NCBI GenBank assembly: GCA_015065545.1
Contig: SVQA01000004.1
Coordinates: 118,098-182,097, forward strand
From: Oscillospiraceae bacterium
GTDB lineage: Bacteria > Bacillota > Clostridia > Oscillospirales > Acutalibacteraceae
Reading direction: 5' to 3'
DNA: 64,000 nt
Positions 1-11,680 of this stretch are shown here, in pieces. The notes under the pieces were generated by a model, which saw nothing but the letters and a program-made list of their open reading frames with translations, was not told the origin of the DNA and made no database searches. Every line of letters begins with the position of its first letter. The first letter of the stretch is position 1. Both the position numbers and the translations under genes were made by a program.

Positions 1-4
1 GTTA

Positions 5-68
5 GGGGCGATTCGTGAATCGCCCGTACATAGAGGATGGAATGTATGCGGGCGGCAGGTTGCCGCCC
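5..68. repeat. Pair of intergenic palindromes (REP-like)
   Basis: Two GC-rich perfect hairpins lie close together. One has 9-bp arms (GGGCGATTC at 6-14, GAATCGCCC at 17-25). The other has 8-bp arms (GGGCGGCA at 50-57, TGCCGCCC at 61-68). They stand in non-coding DNA upstream of the rpoB promoter and look like a dispersed intergenic palindromic repeat. The rest of 1-224 shows no gene. Confidence 0.6.
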
Positions 69-224
69 CTACAGGCTCGAAATAAATGAAGGGGGATTTT
101 TTAGCTTTTAAAACAATCAACGGTGCCGTGTGTTTTCTAATGTGGGAATAATTGGCAAATCGTCGGTATTGTGCCTTCATAGAAATAAATCTGCAAAATA
201 AGTGAAAAACTTTTTGAAAACCCC

Positions 225-253
225 TTGACATCTTGACAAAAGGCTTATATAAT
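225..253 (+). promoter_or_regulatory. SigA-type promoter of rpoBC
   Basis: TTGACA at 225-230 and TATAAT at 248-253, both perfect consensus with a 17-bp spacer. A second TTGACA overlaps at 233-238. The predicted transcription start near 260 leaves a leader of about 270 nt before rpoB. No rplL gene lies directly upstream, so rpoBC has its own strong promoter here. Confidence 0.85.
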
Positions 254-407
254 TTCATGATGTACCATTATGGGGGGATTTACCCTCCGCGCTAAATGGG
301 ACTTTTGCAGAAATGTAGACTATAACACATTGCAAAATGAATGTCAAGTGATTTTTTTATGGAAGTCGGCTTTCATTTGCATTGTGGGAGGTTTTCCTTT
401 TTGCCCA

Positions 408-437
408 CAAGATAATGGGTGTCTGTCCATTATCTTG
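408..437 (+). promoter_or_regulatory. Hairpin in the rpoB leader
   Basis: A perfect 11-bp inverted repeat (CAAGATAATGG at 408-418, CCATTATCTTG at 427-437) encloses an 8-nt loop. It is not followed by a T-run, so it is not an intrinsic terminator. It lies about 90 nt before the rpoB start and may be a regulatory or RNA-processing structure in the long 5' UTR. Confidence 0.5.
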
Positions 438-529
438 AGCAAATATTGTGGTCTTCGTTCTTCGTTTGTTCCCGCTGCTTTTTGCAGTTTGCTTTGGCAC
501 AGAATTCTTATGCAAGGAGAGATACGCCT

Positions 530-3500
530 ATGGATAATGTTAAGCAGGTTATGCTTGGCAAAACCGAAAGAGTGAGCTTTTCGAAGATTGACGAAGTAAT
601 CGGAATGCCCAATCTTATTGAGGTGCAGAAGAAGTCCTACCAGTGGTTTCTGGACGAAGGACTCAAGGAGGTTTTCAAGGATGTTTCGGGTATAACCGAC
701 TATTCCGGTAACCTTGTTCTGGACTTCATCGACTACACACTGGACGTGGACAATCCCAACTACAGTGTTATCGAGTGTAAAGAGAGGGATGCAACTTATT
801 CCGCTGCTCTTCGTGTAACTGCCAGACTCATCAACAAAGAAACCGGCGAAATCAAAGAGTCCAATGTCTTTATGGGAGAATTCCCCCTTATGACCGACAG
901 CGGTACCTTTGTTATCAACGGTGCAGAAAGAGTTATCGTATCACAGCTGGTTCGTAGCCCCGGTGTTTACTACAAAATGGAGCACGACAAAACAGGTAAG
1001 GAGATGTTCTCTTCAACCGTTATTCCCAACCGTGGTGCTTGGCTAGAGTACGAAAACGACATCAACGACGTATTCTACGTGCGTATAGATAAAAACCGTA
1101 AGATTCCGGTAACTGTTCTTCTTCGTGCACTTGGTCTTGGCTCCAATGCTGACATCATCGAGGTTTTCGGCGATGACGACAGAATCAAGGCTACTATCGA
1201 GAAAGACACTACCGACAGCATAGAAACAGGTCTTCTGGAGGTTTACAGAAAGCTTCGTCCTTCCGAGCCTCCCACAGTAGAGAGTGCTCAGAATCACCTC
1301 CACAATCTGTTCTTCGACCCCAGACGTTACGATATGTCTCGTGTTGGTCGTTATAAATACAACAAAAAGCTGGGTGTTTCCGGCAGACTTGCAGGTCAGG
1401 TTGTTGCTGACCCCGTTATCAATCCCCGCACAGGCGAGGTTATGGCACTTCGCGGTGATACTATCTCCCGCGAGAAAGCCATGGAGATTGAAAACGCAGG
1501 TGTTAAGGAAGTATTCGTAAGCGTTGAAGGCAAGCTTGTAAAGATTCTTTCCAACAACATGGTTGACATCAGCGGCTATGTAAGCTTTGACGCTAAGGAA
1601 GAGTGCGGCATCAACGAGAAGGTTTCCTTCCCCGTACTCTGCGAGATTCTCGACTCCTGCTCAAATGATGATGAACTCAAGGAGATGCTCATTGCTCGTC
1701 ACGATGAACTCATCCCCAACCACATCACAATCGAGGATATTTTTGCATCCGTTAACTATATGAACTGCCTTGCAGAGCACATCGGTGTTACAGACGACAT
1801 CGACCACCTGGGCAACAGACGTATCCGTTGCGTAGGCGAGCTCTTACAGAATCAGTTTAGAATCGGCTTCAGCCGACTTGAGAGAGTTATCCGCGAGAGA
1901 ATGACACTTCAGGCTCAGGATTTGGAGACACTTTCTCCCTCAACTCTCATCAATATCCGTCCTGTAACTGCAGCTATCAAAGAATTCTTCGGCTCTTCAC
2001 CCCTTTCTCAGTTTATGGACCAGACCAACCCCCTTGCTGAGCTTACTCACAAGAGAAGACTTTCCGCTCTTGGTCCCGGCGGTCTTTCCCGAGACAGAGC
2101 AGGCTTCGAGGTTCGAGACGTTCACTACAGCCACTACGGCAGAATGTGTCCTATCGAAACTCCTGAAGGTCCTAACATCGGTCTGATTTCTTACCTTGCT
2201 ACATTCTCAAGAATTAACGAATACGGCTTTGTTGAAGCTTCTTTCAGAAAGATTGATAAAGAAAGAGGCGTAGTAACAGACGAAGTAGTTTATATGACTG
2301 CTGACCAGGAAGACGAGTTCTATGTTGCACAGGCTAACACACCTCTTGACGCAGAAGGCCGCTTTATCAACCAGAGAGTTGTAGGCCGTCACCGCGACGA
2401 GTTCGTTGACCTTGATGCTTCCAAGTTTGACTACATGGATGTATCTCCCCGAATGGTTGTTTCTGTTGCTACATCTATGATTCCCTTCCTTGAGAACGAT
2501 GACGCAAACCGAGCTCTGATGGGTTCTAACATGCAGCGTCAGGCAGTTCCCCTCCTTGTTACAGAAAATCCCATTGTTGGTACAGGTATGGAGTACAAGG
2601 CAGGTACAGACTCAGGTGTTTGTATCCTTGCTGAAGACGACGGCGTTGTTATGAGCGCAGATGCTAACCGCATCCGTGTTCAGTACGACAACGGCAAGGT
2701 TAAAGACCACGAGGTTATCAAGTTCCTCCGCAGTAACCAGGGTACTTGTATCAACCAGATTCCTGTTGTAGACAGAGGTCAGCGCGTTAAGAAGGGCGAT
2801 GTCCTTGCTGACGGTCCTGCTACAAAGAACGGCGAAATTTCCCTTGGTAAGAACGCACTTATCGGTTTTATGACCTGGGAAGGTTATAACTACGAGGATG
2901 CTGTTCTTATTTCTGAAAAAATTGTTCGTGAAGATGTTTACACTTCCATTCATATAGAAGAATACGAAATCGAAGCAAGAGATACCAAGCTCGGACCCGA
3001 AGAGATTACCCGCGACATTCCCAATGTAGGCGAGGATATGCTCAAAGACTTGGACGAGGATGGTATCATTCACATCGGTGCAGAGGTTCATGCTGACGAT
3101 ATTCTCGTTGGTAAGGTTACACCCAAGGGTGAAACAGAGCTTACTGCAGAAGAAAGACTCCTTCGTGCAATCTTTGGTGAGAAGGCTCGTGAGGTTAGAG
3201 ATACTTCTCTGAGAGTTCCTCACGGTGAAAGCGGTATTGTTGTTGACGTTAAGGTATTTACCCGCGAAAACAGCCGCGACGAGCTTAAGCCCGGTGTTAA
3301 CAAGGTTGTTCGTTGCTATCTTGCTCAGAAGAGAAAGATTAGTGTCGGCGATAAGATGGCTGGTCGTCACGGTAACAAGGGTGTTGTTTCCAGAATCCTT
3401 CCTGTTGAGGATATGCCTTACCTGCCCGACGGTACACCCCTCGATATTGTACTTAATCCTCTGGGCGTTCCTTCCCGTATGAACATCGGTCAGGTTCTTG

Positions 3501-4327
3501 AGGTTCACCTTGGCTATGCAGCAAAGGCTATGGGCTTCAAGGTTATGACTCCCGTATTTGACGGCGCACACGAAGGCGACATCTTCCAGGCATTCCGCGA
3601 AATGCAGGAGAAGTCTGACCGTGGCGAGTTCCCTGATCGTTCTCAGGTTACAGGCATTGACTTTGGTGAGTGCCTCAGACAACACGGCATTACTCCCGAG
3701 TGTAAAACTTGGCTTAGAGACGGCAGAACAGGTGATTACTTCGATAACCCTGTAACTGTTGGTTATATGTACTATCTCAAGCTGCATCATCTTGTTGATG
3801 ATAAGATTCACGCAAGATCCACAGGTCCCTACTCTCTCGTTACTCAGCAGCCTCTGGGCGGTAAAGCTCAGTTCGGCGGACAGCGTTTCGGTGAAATGGA
3901 AGTTTGGGCACTTGAGGCTTACGGTGCAGCATATACTCTTCAGGAAATCCTCACAGTTAAGTCTGACGACGTTACAGGACGTGTTAAGACTTACGAGGCT
4001 ATCGTTAAGGGTCAGAATATTCCTATGCCCGGTATCCCCGAATCCTTCAAGGTTCTTATCAAAGAGCTTCAGTCCCTCTCTCTTGATGTTAAGGTTCTTG
4101 ACCACGATGGTCAGGAAATCGACCTCAAGCAGAAGTTTGACGAGGACGAGGATATGGGTATTGTTCCTGCTGATGCAGAGCTTCAGGAGGACGAGGTTAT
4201 GACCACCATGGACGGCTTCCTGCTGGATGAAGAATCCGAAGAGGGCAATATGTTTGACGAATCCTCTATCTTTGAGGATATGGACGATATGCTGGATTTT
4301 GATGATCACGGCAGCGATGAATATTAA
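530..4327 (+). CDS. rpoB: DNA-directed RNA polymerase subunit beta
   Basis: Catalytic beta subunit of RNA polymerase, about 1265 residues. The rifampicin-binding region is readable at about residues 487-530 ([20 protein letters not shown], then [10 protein letters not shown]), followed by the conserved [11 protein letters not shown] segment. The C-terminus ends in an acidic tail rich in D and E. The frame stays open upstream to 419, but ATG 530 is chosen because AAGGAGA (514-520) lies 9 nt before it and the [11 protein letters not shown] start is typical. It is co-transcribed with rpoC, 22 bp downstream, from the promoter at 225. A large antisense open frame is a codon-usage shadow. Confidence 0.98.
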   Translation: MDNVKQVMLGKTERVSFSKIDEVIGMPNLIEVQKKSYQWFLDEGLKEVFKDVSGITDYSGNLVLDFIDYTLDVDNPNYSVIECKERDATYSAALRVTARLINKETGEIKESNVFMGEFPLMTDSGTFVINGAERVIVSQLVRSPGVYYKMEHDKTGKEMFSSTVIPNRGAWLEYENDINDVFYVRIDKNRKIPVTVLLRALGLGSNADIIEVFGDDDRIKATIEKDTTDSIETGLLEVYRKLRPSEPPTVESAQNHLHNLFFDPRRYDMSRVGRYKYNKKLGVSGRLAGQVVADPVINPRTGEVMALRGDTISREKAMEIENAGVKEVFVSVEGKLVKILSNNMVDISGYVSFDAKEECGINEKVSFPVLCEILDSCSNDDELKEMLIARHDELIPNHITIEDIFASVNYMNCLAEHIGVTDDIDHLGNRRIRCVGELLQNQFRIGFSRLERVIRERMTLQAQDLETLSPSTLINIRPVTAAIKEFFGSSPLSQFMDQTNPLAELTHKRRLSALGPGGLSRDRAGFEVRDVHYSHYGRMCPIETPEGPNIGLISYLATFSRINEYGFVEASFRKIDKERGVVTDEVVYMTADQEDEFYVAQANTPLDAEGRFINQRVVGRHRDEFVDLDASKFDYMDVSPRMVVSVATSMIPFLENDDANRALMGSNMQRQAVPLLVTENPIVGTGMEYKAGTDSGVCILAEDDGVVMSADANRIRVQYDNGKVKDHEVIKFLRSNQGTCINQIPVVDRGQRVKKGDVLADGPATKNGEISLGKNALIGFMTWEGYNYEDAVLISEKIVREDVYTSIHIEEYEIEARDTKLGPEEITRDIPNVGEDMLKDLDEDGIIHIGAEVHADDILVGKVTPKGETELTAEERLLRAIFGEKAREVRDTSLRVPHGESGIVVDVKVFTRENSRDELKPGVNKVVRCYLAQKRKISVGDKMAGRHGNKGVVSRILPVEDMPYLPDGTPLDIVLNPLGVPSRMNIGQVLEVHLGYAAKAMGFKVMTPVFDGAHEGDIFQAFREMQEKSDRGEFPDRSQVTGIDFGECLRQHGITPECKTWLRDGRTGDYFDNPVTVGYMYYLKLHHLVDDKIHARSTGPYSLVTQQPLGGKAQFGGQRFGEMEVWALEAYGAAYTLQEILTVKSDDVTGRVKTYEAIVKGQNIPMPGIPESFKVLIKELQSLSLDVKVLDHDGQEIDLKQKFDEDEDMGIVPADAELQEDEVMTTMDGFLLDEESEEGNMFDESSIFEDMDDMLDFDDHGSDEY

Positions 4328-4349
4328 GTTAGGAAGGGGCAATTAACTA

Positions 4350-7300
4350 ATGGATAATAATGTTTTTGATTCTATAAAAATCGGTTTAGCCTCTCCTGAG
4401 CAGATCAGAGAATGGTCACATGGCGAGGTTAAAAAGCCCGAAACCATAAACTATCGTACTCTCAAACCAGAGAGAGACGGTCTATTCTGCGAGCGTATTT
4501 TCGGACCTACAAAGGACTGGGAATGCCATTGCGGAAAGTACAAGAGAATTCGTTTTAAAGGCAAAATCTGCGACCGTTGCGGCGTTGAAGTAACACGTGC
4601 AAAGGTTCGTCGTGAGAGAATGGGTCACATCGAGCTTGCAGCTCCTGTTTCTCATATCTGGTACTTCAAGGGTATTCCCTCCAGAATTTCCCTTATGCTT
4701 GATATTTCTCCCAGAATGCTTGAGAAGGTTCTTTATTTTGCACTTTATATCGTAACAGATCCCGGTGATTGCCGTGATCTTCAGAAGATGCAGTTCCTCA
4801 CAGAGCGTGAGTATGCAGATATGCGCGAGAAGTACGAGGACGACTTCAAGGCAGCAATGGGTGCAGAGGCTATCAAAGAGCTTCTGCAGGAAATTGACCT
4901 TGAAAAGCTTTCCGCAGAGCTCAAAGAGGAGCTTGTAGACGCATCAGGTCAGAAGAAGGTTCGCATCCAGAAGAGACTTGAGGTTGTTGAAAGCTTCCGT
5001 ATGTCCGGCAACCGTCCCGAGTGGATGATTCTGGATGTTGTTCCCGTTATTCCTCCCGATATTCGTCCTATGGTACAGCTCGACGGCGGTCGTTTTGCAA
5101 CTTCCGACCTTAACGACCTTTACCGCAGAGTTATTAACAGAAACCACAGACTCAAGAGACTTCTTGAGCTTGAGGCTCCCGATATTATCATCCGTAACGA
5201 AAAGCGTATGCTTCAGGAAGCAGTAGATGCACTTATCGACAACGGCCGTCGCGGCAGACCTGTTACAGGTCCCAACAACCGTCCTCTTAAGTCTCTTTCT
5301 GATATGCTTAAGGGTAAGCAGGGCCGATTTAGACAGAACCTTCTCGGTAAGCGTGTTGACTACTCCGGCCGTTCTGTTATCGTTGTTGGTCCTGAGCTTA
5401 AGATGTACCAGTGCGGTCTTCCCAAGGAGATGGCTCTGGAGCTTTTCAAGCCTTTCGTTATGAAGCGTCTTGTTGAGACAAAGGCAGCACAGAACATCAA
5501 AGCAGCAAGAAAAGCTGTTGAGCGTGCAAAGCCCGAGGTTTGGGATGCACTGGAGGTTGTAATCAAGGGCCATCCTGTTCTCCTCAACCGTGCTCCAACA
5601 CTTCACAGACTTGGTATTCAGGCATTCGAGCCTGTTCTTGTTGAGGGCAGAGCGATTAAGCTTCATCCCCTTGTATGTACAGCTTACAACGCCGACTTCG
5701 ACGGCGACCAGATGGCTGTTCACGTACCTCTTTCTGCAGAGGCACAGGCAGAGGCTCGTTTCCTTATGCTTGCTGCAGGCAACCTCTTAAAGCCTTCTGA
5801 CGGTCATCCTGTTGCTGTTCCTACACAGGATATGATTCTGGGTTCCTACTACCTTACTCTTGATAAGGACGGAGAACTTGGTGAGGGCAAGGTATTCAAG
5901 GATACTGACGAGGCTATGATGGCTTACTCCACAGGTGCTATCAAGCTTCACTCCAAGATTAAAGTTCGCCGCACAGCCATAGTTGACGGTGTAGAGAAAT
6001 CTGCTCTTGTTGACACAACAATGGGTAAGATTATCTTCAACGGTCCCATTCCTCAGGATTTGGGCTTTGTTGACAGAACTGACCCTGATAATTATTTCAA
6101 ATACGAAATCGACTTCCTTGTTGGCAAGAAACAGCTTGGCAAGATTATCGATGCTTGTATCCGTGTGCACGGCACAGAGATTACCTCCAGAGTACTTGAC
6201 GACATCAAGGCTCAGGGTTACAAATACTCTACCCGCGGTGCTATTACAGTTGCTGTTTGCGACGCAATTATTCCTGAAGCTAAGAAAGAAATTCTTGTTC
6301 AGGCAGAAAAAGACGTTGACTCTGTTCGCGAAGAGTTTATGATGGGTCTTCGTGCTGAAGAAGACAGATATAACGAAGTTATCAAAATCTGGGATAAGGC
6401 TACAAACGATGTTACTGCTGCTCTTCAGGCTGGTCTTGACCGCTACAATCCCATCTTTATGATGGCTGACTCCGGTGCTCGAGGAAGTATGAGCCAGATC
6501 CGTCAGCTCGCAGGTATGCGTGGTCTGATTGCAAATACATCAGGTAAAATCATCGAAATTCCCATTCGTGCTAACTATCGTGAAGGTCTTAACATTCTGG
6601 AATACTTCATTTCCTCCCGTGGTGCTCGTAAGGGTCTTGCTGATACAGCGCTTCGTACCGCTGACTCAGGTTACCTTACTCGTCGTCTGGTTGATGTTTC
6701 TCAGGAAGTTATCATCCGTGAGGAAGATTGTCATACCACAGAGGGTCTTGAGATATTTGATATTAAGGCAGCAAACAAGACAATCGAAGGATTACACGAG
6801 AGACTTATCGGCAGATACCTTGTTGAAGACTTCAAGGATGCCGAGGGTAATGTTCTTGTTTCAAAAAATAAGATGATGGACGATAGCGATGCTGATATCA
6901 TCTGCAACGCAGGCACAGAAAAAATCACAATCCGTTCTGTTCTCGGCTGTCATGCAAAGCACGGCGTTTGCCGTAAGTGCTATGGTGCTAACCTTGCAAA
7001 CGGTCAGCCTGTAACAGTAGGTGAAGCAGTTGGTATTATCGCTGCTCAGTCTATCGGTGAACCCGGTACACAGCTTACAATGAGAACCTTCCACACCGGT
7101 GGTGTTGCTTCCGCAGAAGATATTACACAGGGTCTTCCCCGTGTTGAAGAACTCTTCGAAAGCAGAAAGCCCAAGAGCCTTGCTATCATCAGCGAAATCG
7201 ACGGTGAAGTTCGCTTTGATACTATCAAGAACAACCGTCACGCTGTTGTATTCAATAAGGAAACAGGCGACGAGAAGCAGTATCTGATCCCCTTCGGCTT

Positions 7301-7898
7301 CAGAGTTAAGGTTCAGGAGGGTGACATCATCAAGGCAGGTGACAAGATCACCGACGGTGCTGTTAATCCCCACGACATTCTTGCAATCCTCGGTGCACAG
7401 GCAGTGCAGGATTACCTCATCAGCGAGGTACAGAGCACATACCGTCTCCAGGGTGTTGATATCAATGATAAGCACATTGAGGTTATTGTTCGTCAGATGA
7501 TGCGTAAGGTTCGCGTTGACGAGCCCGGTTCTACAGAGTTCCTCGGCGGTCAGATGTATGACAAGAGCGAAGTTCTTTATGCTAACAAGCAGATCCGCAA
7601 GCGTATCGAAGCAGGCGAGGAAGGCCTCAAGGAAGCAGAGTGGACTCAGCTTCTTCTCGGTATCACAAAGGCATCTCTTGCAACAGACAGCTTCTTGTCT
7701 GCAGCTTCCTTCCAGGAAACAACAAGAGTTCTCACCGATGCTGCTATCAAGGGTAAGGTTGATCCCCTTATCGGTCTTAAGGAGAACGTTATTATCGGTA
7801 AGCTGGTACCCGCAGGTACAGGAATGCGCCGTTACACTAACGTTGAGCTGGAGGAGAATTACATTCCTCAGGCTCCCCAGTCTTTTGAAGACCAGTAA
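4350..7898 (+). CDS. rpoC: DNA-directed RNA polymerase subunit beta'
   Basis: Largest catalytic subunit of RNA polymerase, 1182 residues, close to the usual Firmicutes length. The N-terminal zinc site is seen as CHCGKY...CDRCGV (about residues 58-76). The Mg-binding active-site motif [12 protein letters not shown] lies near residue 447. A second zinc-binding cluster ([13 protein letters not shown]) lies near 868. The Shine-Dalgarno AGGAAGGGG precedes the ATG. It is the second gene of the rpoBC operon and is closed by a strong terminator at 7915. Confidence 0.98.
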   Translation: MDNNVFDSIKIGLASPEQIREWSHGEVKKPETINYRTLKPERDGLFCERIFGPTKDWECHCGKYKRIRFKGKICDRCGVEVTRAKVRRERMGHIELAAPVSHIWYFKGIPSRISLMLDISPRMLEKVLYFALYIVTDPGDCRDLQKMQFLTEREYADMREKYEDDFKAAMGAEAIKELLQEIDLEKLSAELKEELVDASGQKKVRIQKRLEVVESFRMSGNRPEWMILDVVPVIPPDIRPMVQLDGGRFATSDLNDLYRRVINRNHRLKRLLELEAPDIIIRNEKRMLQEAVDALIDNGRRGRPVTGPNNRPLKSLSDMLKGKQGRFRQNLLGKRVDYSGRSVIVVGPELKMYQCGLPKEMALELFKPFVMKRLVETKAAQNIKAARKAVERAKPEVWDALEVVIKGHPVLLNRAPTLHRLGIQAFEPVLVEGRAIKLHPLVCTAYNADFDGDQMAVHVPLSAEAQAEARFLMLAAGNLLKPSDGHPVAVPTQDMILGSYYLTLDKDGELGEGKVFKDTDEAMMAYSTGAIKLHSKIKVRRTAIVDGVEKSALVDTTMGKIIFNGPIPQDLGFVDRTDPDNYFKYEIDFLVGKKQLGKIIDACIRVHGTEITSRVLDDIKAQGYKYSTRGAITVAVCDAIIPEAKKEILVQAEKDVDSVREEFMMGLRAEEDRYNEVIKIWDKATNDVTAALQAGLDRYNPIFMMADSGARGSMSQIRQLAGMRGLIANTSGKIIEIPIRANYREGLNILEYFISSRGARKGLADTALRTADSGYLTRRLVDVSQEVIIREEDCHTTEGLEIFDIKAANKTIEGLHERLIGRYLVEDFKDAEGNVLVSKNKMMDDSDADIICNAGTEKITIRSVLGCHAKHGVCRKCYGANLANGQPVTVGEAVGIIAAQSIGEPGTQLTMRTFHTGGVASAEDITQGLPRVEELFESRKPKSLAIISEIDGEVRFDTIKNNRHAVVFNKETGDEKQYLIPFGFRVKVQEGDIIKAGDKITDGAVNPHDILAILGAQAVQDYLISEVQSTYRLQGVDINDKHIEVIVRQMMRKVRVDEPGSTEFLGGQMYDKSEVLYANKQIRKRIEAGEEGLKEAEWTQLLLGITKASLATDSFLSAASFQETTRVLTDAAIKGKVDPLIGLKENVIIGKLVPAGTGMRRYTNVELEENYIPQAPQSFEDQ

Positions 7899-7914
7899 TA
7901 ATATATAAAATTCA

Positions 7915-7953
7915 AGGCTCTGTGATTTCAAGATCGCAGAGCCTGTTTTATTT
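7915..7953 (+). terminator. Rho-independent terminator of rpoBC
   Basis: AGGCTCTG (7915-7922) pairs with CAGAGCCT (7937-7944), followed by a GTTTTATTTATT tract 17 nt after the rpoC stop codon. Confidence 0.85.
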
Positions 7954-8037
7954 ATTATATTAATGAAAAGAATTGGGAAAGAAAAAGTTTGAAAAATCGT
8001 CACTTTTTCAAATTCTCTGTCGTTTTTACAAGTTTTA

Positions 8038-8066
8038 TTGAAATTTAATATTTTGTTTACTATAAT
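8038..8066 (+). promoter_or_regulatory. Promoter of a putative small RNA
   Basis: TTGAAA (8038-8043), a 17-bp spacer and a perfect TATAAT (8061-8066). It is placed after the rpoC terminator and about 60 bp before another terminator, with no coding frame between them. Confidence 0.55.
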
Positions 8067-8072
8067 ATAGCT

Positions 8073-8146
8073 GTTCTCGCAAAGAGAGCATAAATAAAAA
8101 AGGCTCACGGTTTCTTTCCACCCCTCCGTGAGCCTTTTCTTTTTTG
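8073..8146 (+). ncRNA. Candidate ~70-nt small RNA between rpoC and rpsL
   Basis: A transcript from the promoter at 8038 would begin near 8073. It would fold a 7-bp hairpin (TGTTCTC/GAGAGCA around a GCAAA loop) and end at a strong terminator: AGGCTCACGG at 8101-8110 with CCGTGAGCCT at 8126-8135, then a T-rich tract. No start codon with a ribosome site is present. The alternative is that the hairpin is only a second safety terminator for rpoBC. The separate 17-bp-spaced promoter favours an independent RNA. Confidence 0.45.
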
Positions 8147-8166
8147 AAAACATATGAAAAATATTA

Positions 8167-8195
8167 TTGACAAACGGGTATAAATTTGATATAGT
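8167..8195 (+). promoter_or_regulatory. SigA-type promoter of rpsL-rpsG-fusA
   Basis: TTGACA (8167-8172), 17-bp spacer, TATAGT (8190-8195). It gives a leader of about 185 nt before rpsL. Confidence 0.75.
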
Positions 8196-8387
8196 AAGTA
8201 ATTGTCGGATAATGCGCAAAAATGGGTTTGCAAAGTGGTAATAATACTCACAAATTCCGCTTTTTAACTGTGTTTTTTGTGACTTTTTCCAACAATTGCA
8301 TATTGCTTGTATTTTGGGCGATAATACGCTAAAGTGTATTTTGTCCGTTAATATACAAAATTTTATAAGAAAGGAGAAATGCACAAG

Positions 8388-8807
8388 ATGCCTACCTTTA
8401 ACCAGTTGGTTCGTAAGGGAAGAGAAGTTTCCGAGAAGAAAGCTAAGGCTCCCGCACTCCTCAAGGGCTGGAACTCTAAGAAAAACAGAGCTATCAACCA
8501 GAGCTCCCCTCAGAAGCGTGGTGTGTGCACAGCTGTTAAGACTGCTACACCTAAGAAGCCTAACTCCGCTCTTCGTAAAATCGCAAGAGTTAGACTTTCT
8601 AACGGAATCGAAGTTAGTTCCTACATTCCCGGCGTAGGCCACAACCTGCAGGAGCACTCTGTTGTTCTTATCAGAGGCGGTAGAGTTAAGGATCTCCCCG
8701 GTGTGCGTTACCACATCATCAGAGGTACACTCGATACTCAGGGTGTTGCAAACAGAAATCAGGCACGTTCCAAGTACGGCGCTAAGCGTCCGAAGAAGGG
8801 TAAATAA
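8388..8807 (+). CDS. rpsL: 30S ribosomal protein S12
   Basis: Ribosomal protein of the decoding centre, 139 residues from the ATG at 8388. It has the invariant core [17 protein letters not shown] and the loop [12 protein letters not shown]. The nearer ATG at 8379 sits only 2 nt from the AGGAG box (8372-8376), so 8388, which gives the family-typical [11 protein letters not shown] start, is preferred. It is the first gene of the str operon rpsL-rpsG-fusA. The conserved lysine region where streptomycin-resistance changes occur is present in normal form. Confidence 0.97.
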   Translation: MPTFNQLVRKGREVSEKKAKAPALLKGWNSKKNRAINQSSPQKRGVCTAVKTATPKKPNSALRKIARVRLSNGIEVSSYIPGVGHNLQEHSVVLIRGGRVKDLPGVRYHIIRGTLDTQGVANRNQARSKYGAKRPKKGK

Positions 8808-8976
8808 GAAAGACATTAGACAACTAAACGAAAACTTTATTTTTACTTAAGTTAATTTCGTTTCTGTATCTGATACAGAGCTTTATATATATGTAGAGCC
8901 TCTGGGTCGGCATACGGGAGTTTGTCGCTTTCGAGTACCTATGAGATCATTAAATATTGTGAAGGAGGGAAGTAAA

Positions 8977-9447
8977 GTGCCAAGAAGAGGTTCAATCGCA
9001 AAACGTGATGTTTTGCCGGATCCTATTTACAGATCCAAATTAGTTACACGTCTGATCAACAATATCATGCTCGACGGTAAAAAGGGTGTTGCCCAGAAGA
9101 TCGTATACGGTGCATTTGACATTATTTCTGAGAAGACAGGTAAAGATCCCCTCGAGACATTCGAGGCAGCAATGGAGAATATCATGCCCGTTCTGGAGGT
9201 TAAGGCTCGCCGTGTAGGTGGTAGCACATACCAGGTTCCGATCGAGGTAAGACCCGAGAGACGCCAGACACTCGGTCTGCGTTGGCTCACAAACTATTCT
9301 CGTCTTCGTAGTGAGAGAACTATGAAGGAAAGACTTGCCAATGAGATTCTCGACGCTATCAATGGTACCGGCGGTGCTGCTAAGAAGCGTGAGGATACAC
9401 ACAAGATGGCAGAGGCAAACAAGGCTTTTGCACATTACAGATGGTAA
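8977..9447 (+). CDS. rpsG: 30S ribosomal protein S7
   Basis: Primary 16S rRNA-binding protein of the 30S head. Starting at GTG 8977 gives 156 residues, exactly the usual S7 length, beginning with [15 protein letters not shown]. The frame is open up to 8941, but GGAGGG at about 8964-8969 directs initiation to the GTG. The 169-bp gap after rpsL holds no gene. fusA follows 36 bp downstream. Confidence 0.97.
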   Translation: MPRRGSIAKRDVLPDPIYRSKLVTRLINNIMLDGKKGVAQKIVYGAFDIISEKTGKDPLETFEAAMENIMPVLEVKARRVGGSTYQVPIEVRPERRQTLGLRWLTNYSRLRSERTMKERLANEILDAINGTGGAAKKREDTHKMAEANKAFAHYRW

Positions 9448-9483
9448 TAATTTTCGACGTTATAAGGTTTATAGGAGGATTTT

Positions 9484-11556
9484 ATGCCTAGGCAAGTATC
9501 TCTTGAAATGACAAGAAATATCGGTATCATGGCTCACATCGATGCCGGTAAAACAACTACAACAGAAAGAATTCTGTACTACACCGGTGTTAGCCACAAG
9601 CTCGGCGAAACACACGACGGTGCAGCTACCATGGACTGGATGGCTCAGGAGCAGGAGAGAGGTATCACAATCACTTCTGCTGCTACCACTTGTTACTGGA
9701 AGAATCACAGAATTAATATCATCGATACCCCCGGTCACGTTGACTTCACAGTTGAGGTTGAGCGTTCACTGAGAGTTCTCGATGGCAGCGTTACTGTTCT
9801 TTGCGCTAAGGGCGGCGTTGAGCCTCAGTCTGAGACTGTTTGGCGTCAGGCTGACAACTACGGCGTTCCCAGAATGGTATACGTAAATAAGATGGACATC
9901 ATGGGTGCAGATTTCTATCGTGTTCTGCAGATGATGAAGGACAGACTTAAGTGTAATGCTGTTCCCATCCAGCTTCCCATCGGTGTTGAGGATACCTTCA
10001 AGGGTATCGTTGACCTGGTTGAGATGAAGGCTGAGGTTTACTACGATGACCTCGGTAAAGATATGAGAGAAGAAGAGATTCCCGCTGATATGATGGAGCT
10101 CGCAGAGGAGTACCGTAACAACCTCATCGAAGCTGTTGCAAGCACAGATGACGACCTTATGGAAAAATACTTCGGCGGTGAGGAACTCACAACAGAGGAA
10201 ATCAAGAACGCTATCCGTAAGGCTACTATTGCTAACGAGATGGTTCCCGTATGCTGCGGTACTTCTTATCGTAACAAGGGTGTTCAGAAGCTTCTCGACG
10301 CTATCGTAGATTATATGCCCGCTCCCACAGACGTTCCCGACATCAAGGGTATCGATTGCGAAACAGAAGAAGAGTGCGTTCGTCATTCTTCTGACGATGA
10401 GCCCTTTGCAGCTCTCGCATTCAAGATTGCAACTGACCCCTTTGTTGGTAAGCTCTGCTTCTTCAGAGTTTACTCCGGTAAGGTTGAGGCAGGTTCTACT
10501 GTTTACAATGCTTCCAAGGACAACCGTGAGAGAATGGGTCGTATTCTTCAGATGCACGCTAACGACAGAAAGGATATCGAGTGCTGCTATGCAGGTGATA
10601 TTGCTGCTGCTGTTGGTCTTAAGAATACAACAACAGGTGACACACTCTGTGACGAAAAGTATCCCGTAATTCTTGAGTCTATGGAGTTCCCTGATCCTGT
10701 TATCCGTGTTGCTATTGAGCCCAAGACCAAGGCTGGTCAGGAGAAGATGGGTATCGCTCTCGCAAAGCTTGCTGAAGAGGATCCCACATTCAAGGCATAC
10801 ACAGACGCTGACACAGGTCAGACAATTATTGCCGGTATGGGTGAGCTCCATCTGGAGATCATCGTTGACCGTCTCCTTCGTGAGTTCAAGGTTGAGGCTA
10901 ACATCGGTAAGCCCCAGGTTGCTTACAAAGAGACAATCCGTAAGGAAGCTCAGGTTGACACCAAGTACGCTCGTCAGTCCGGTGGTAAGGGTCAGTACGG
11001 TCACGTTAAGCTCAAGGTATACCCCAACCCCACAAAGGGTTACGAGTTCGTTAACGCAGTTGTTGGTGGTGTAGTTCCCAAGGAATACATCCCCGCTGTT
11101 GATCAGGGTATTCAGGGTGCAATGCAGACCGGTACAGTTGCAGGTTACAACGTAGTTGACGTTAAGGTAGAGCTCTATGATGGTTCTTACCATGAGGTTG
11201 ACTCTTCTGAAATGGCATTTAAGATTGCCGGTTCTATGGCTTTCAAAGAGGCTATGAAGAAGGCAGATCCTGTACTCCTCGAGCCCATCATGAAGGTTGT
11301 TGTTATTGTTCCCGACGAGTACCTCGGTAACGTTATCGGTGACATCAACTCCCGTCGTGGTATCCCCTCAGGTACAGAGGCAGACAACGGTGTAACACGA
11401 GTTACTGCTAACGTTCCCCTCTCCGAGATGTTCGGTTACGCTACAGACCTTCGTTCCAAGACACAGGGTCGTGGTCAGTATGTAATGGAGCCCAGCCACT
11501 ATGCAGAGGTTCCCAAGAGCATTTCTGAGAAGCTGACAACTAAGAAAGAAGACTAA
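9484..11556 (+). CDS. fusA: Elongation factor G
   Basis: Translocation GTPase, 690 residues. The G1 P-loop AHIDAGKTT lies at residues 17-25, then [11 protein letters not shown] (switch I), DTPGHVDF (G3) and NKMD (G4). Domains II-V continue to the normal C-terminus. The Shine-Dalgarno AGGAGG sits 7 nt before the ATG. It is the third gene of the str operon. A small hairpin (TAGGCT/AGCCTA) follows the stop codon, but tuf has its own promoter. Confidence 0.98.
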   Translation: MPRQVSLEMTRNIGIMAHIDAGKTTTTERILYYTGVSHKLGETHDGAATMDWMAQEQERGITITSAATTCYWKNHRINIIDTPGHVDFTVEVERSLRVLDGSVTVLCAKGGVEPQSETVWRQADNYGVPRMVYVNKMDIMGADFYRVLQMMKDRLKCNAVPIQLPIGVEDTFKGIVDLVEMKAEVYYDDLGKDMREEEIPADMMELAEEYRNNLIEAVASTDDDLMEKYFGGEELTTEEIKNAIRKATIANEMVPVCCGTSYRNKGVQKLLDAIVDYMPAPTDVPDIKGIDCETEEECVRHSSDDEPFAALAFKIATDPFVGKLCFFRVYSGKVEAGSTVYNASKDNRERMGRILQMHANDRKDIECCYAGDIAAAVGLKNTTTGDTLCDEKYPVILESMEFPDPVIRVAIEPKTKAGQEKMGIALAKLAEEDPTFKAYTDADTGQTIIAGMGELHLEIIVDRLLREFKVEANIGKPQVAYKETIRKEAQVDTKYARQSGGKGQYGHVKLKVYPNPTKGYEFVNAVVGGVVPKEYIPAVDQGIQGAMQTGTVAGYNVVDVKVELYDGSYHEVDSSEMAFKIAGSMAFKEAMKKADPVLLEPIMKVVVIVPDEYLGNVIGDINSRRGIPSGTEADNGVTRVTANVPLSEMFGYATDLRSKTQGRGQYVMEPSHYAEVPKSISEKLTTKKED

Positions 11557-11601
11557 TTTAAGTCTTTTTAGGCTTTTAGCCTATAAATTTTCATAAATCT
11601 A

Positions 11602-11630
11602 TTGCAATTTTAAGTTAAAATTGTTACAAT
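11602..11630 (+). promoter_or_regulatory. Promoter of tuf
   Basis: TTGCAA (11602-11607), 17-bp spacer, TACAAT (11625-11630). It lies in the 124-bp fusA-tuf gap, allowing EF-Tu expression independent of the str operon. Confidence 0.65.
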
Positions 11631-11680
11631 GATTTTGTCTTTAGACTCTAATTTATTAAATTTAAGGAGGAAATTTCAAA

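Noticed and set aside
270..575. 101-codon frame in the rpoB leader
   Set aside because: Poor amino acid composition, no ribosome site, and it overlaps the rpoB start in another frame.
2612..4342. Long antisense open frame (about 576 codons) opposite rpoB
   Set aside because: It is a codon-bias shadow of rpoB; no ribosome site, and the translated sequence is not protein-like.
6861..8816. Long antisense open frame (about 651 codons) opposite rpoC and rpsL
   Set aside because: It crosses two terminators and two promoters of the plus strand and has no ribosome site; a shadow frame.
9766..11193. Antisense open frame (about 475 codons) opposite fusA
   Set aside because: Shadow of a highly expressed, codon-biased gene.
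11569..11590. Terminator between fusA and tuf
   Set aside because: The stem TAGGCT/AGCCTA is only 6 bp and lacks a T-run; probably not an efficient terminator.
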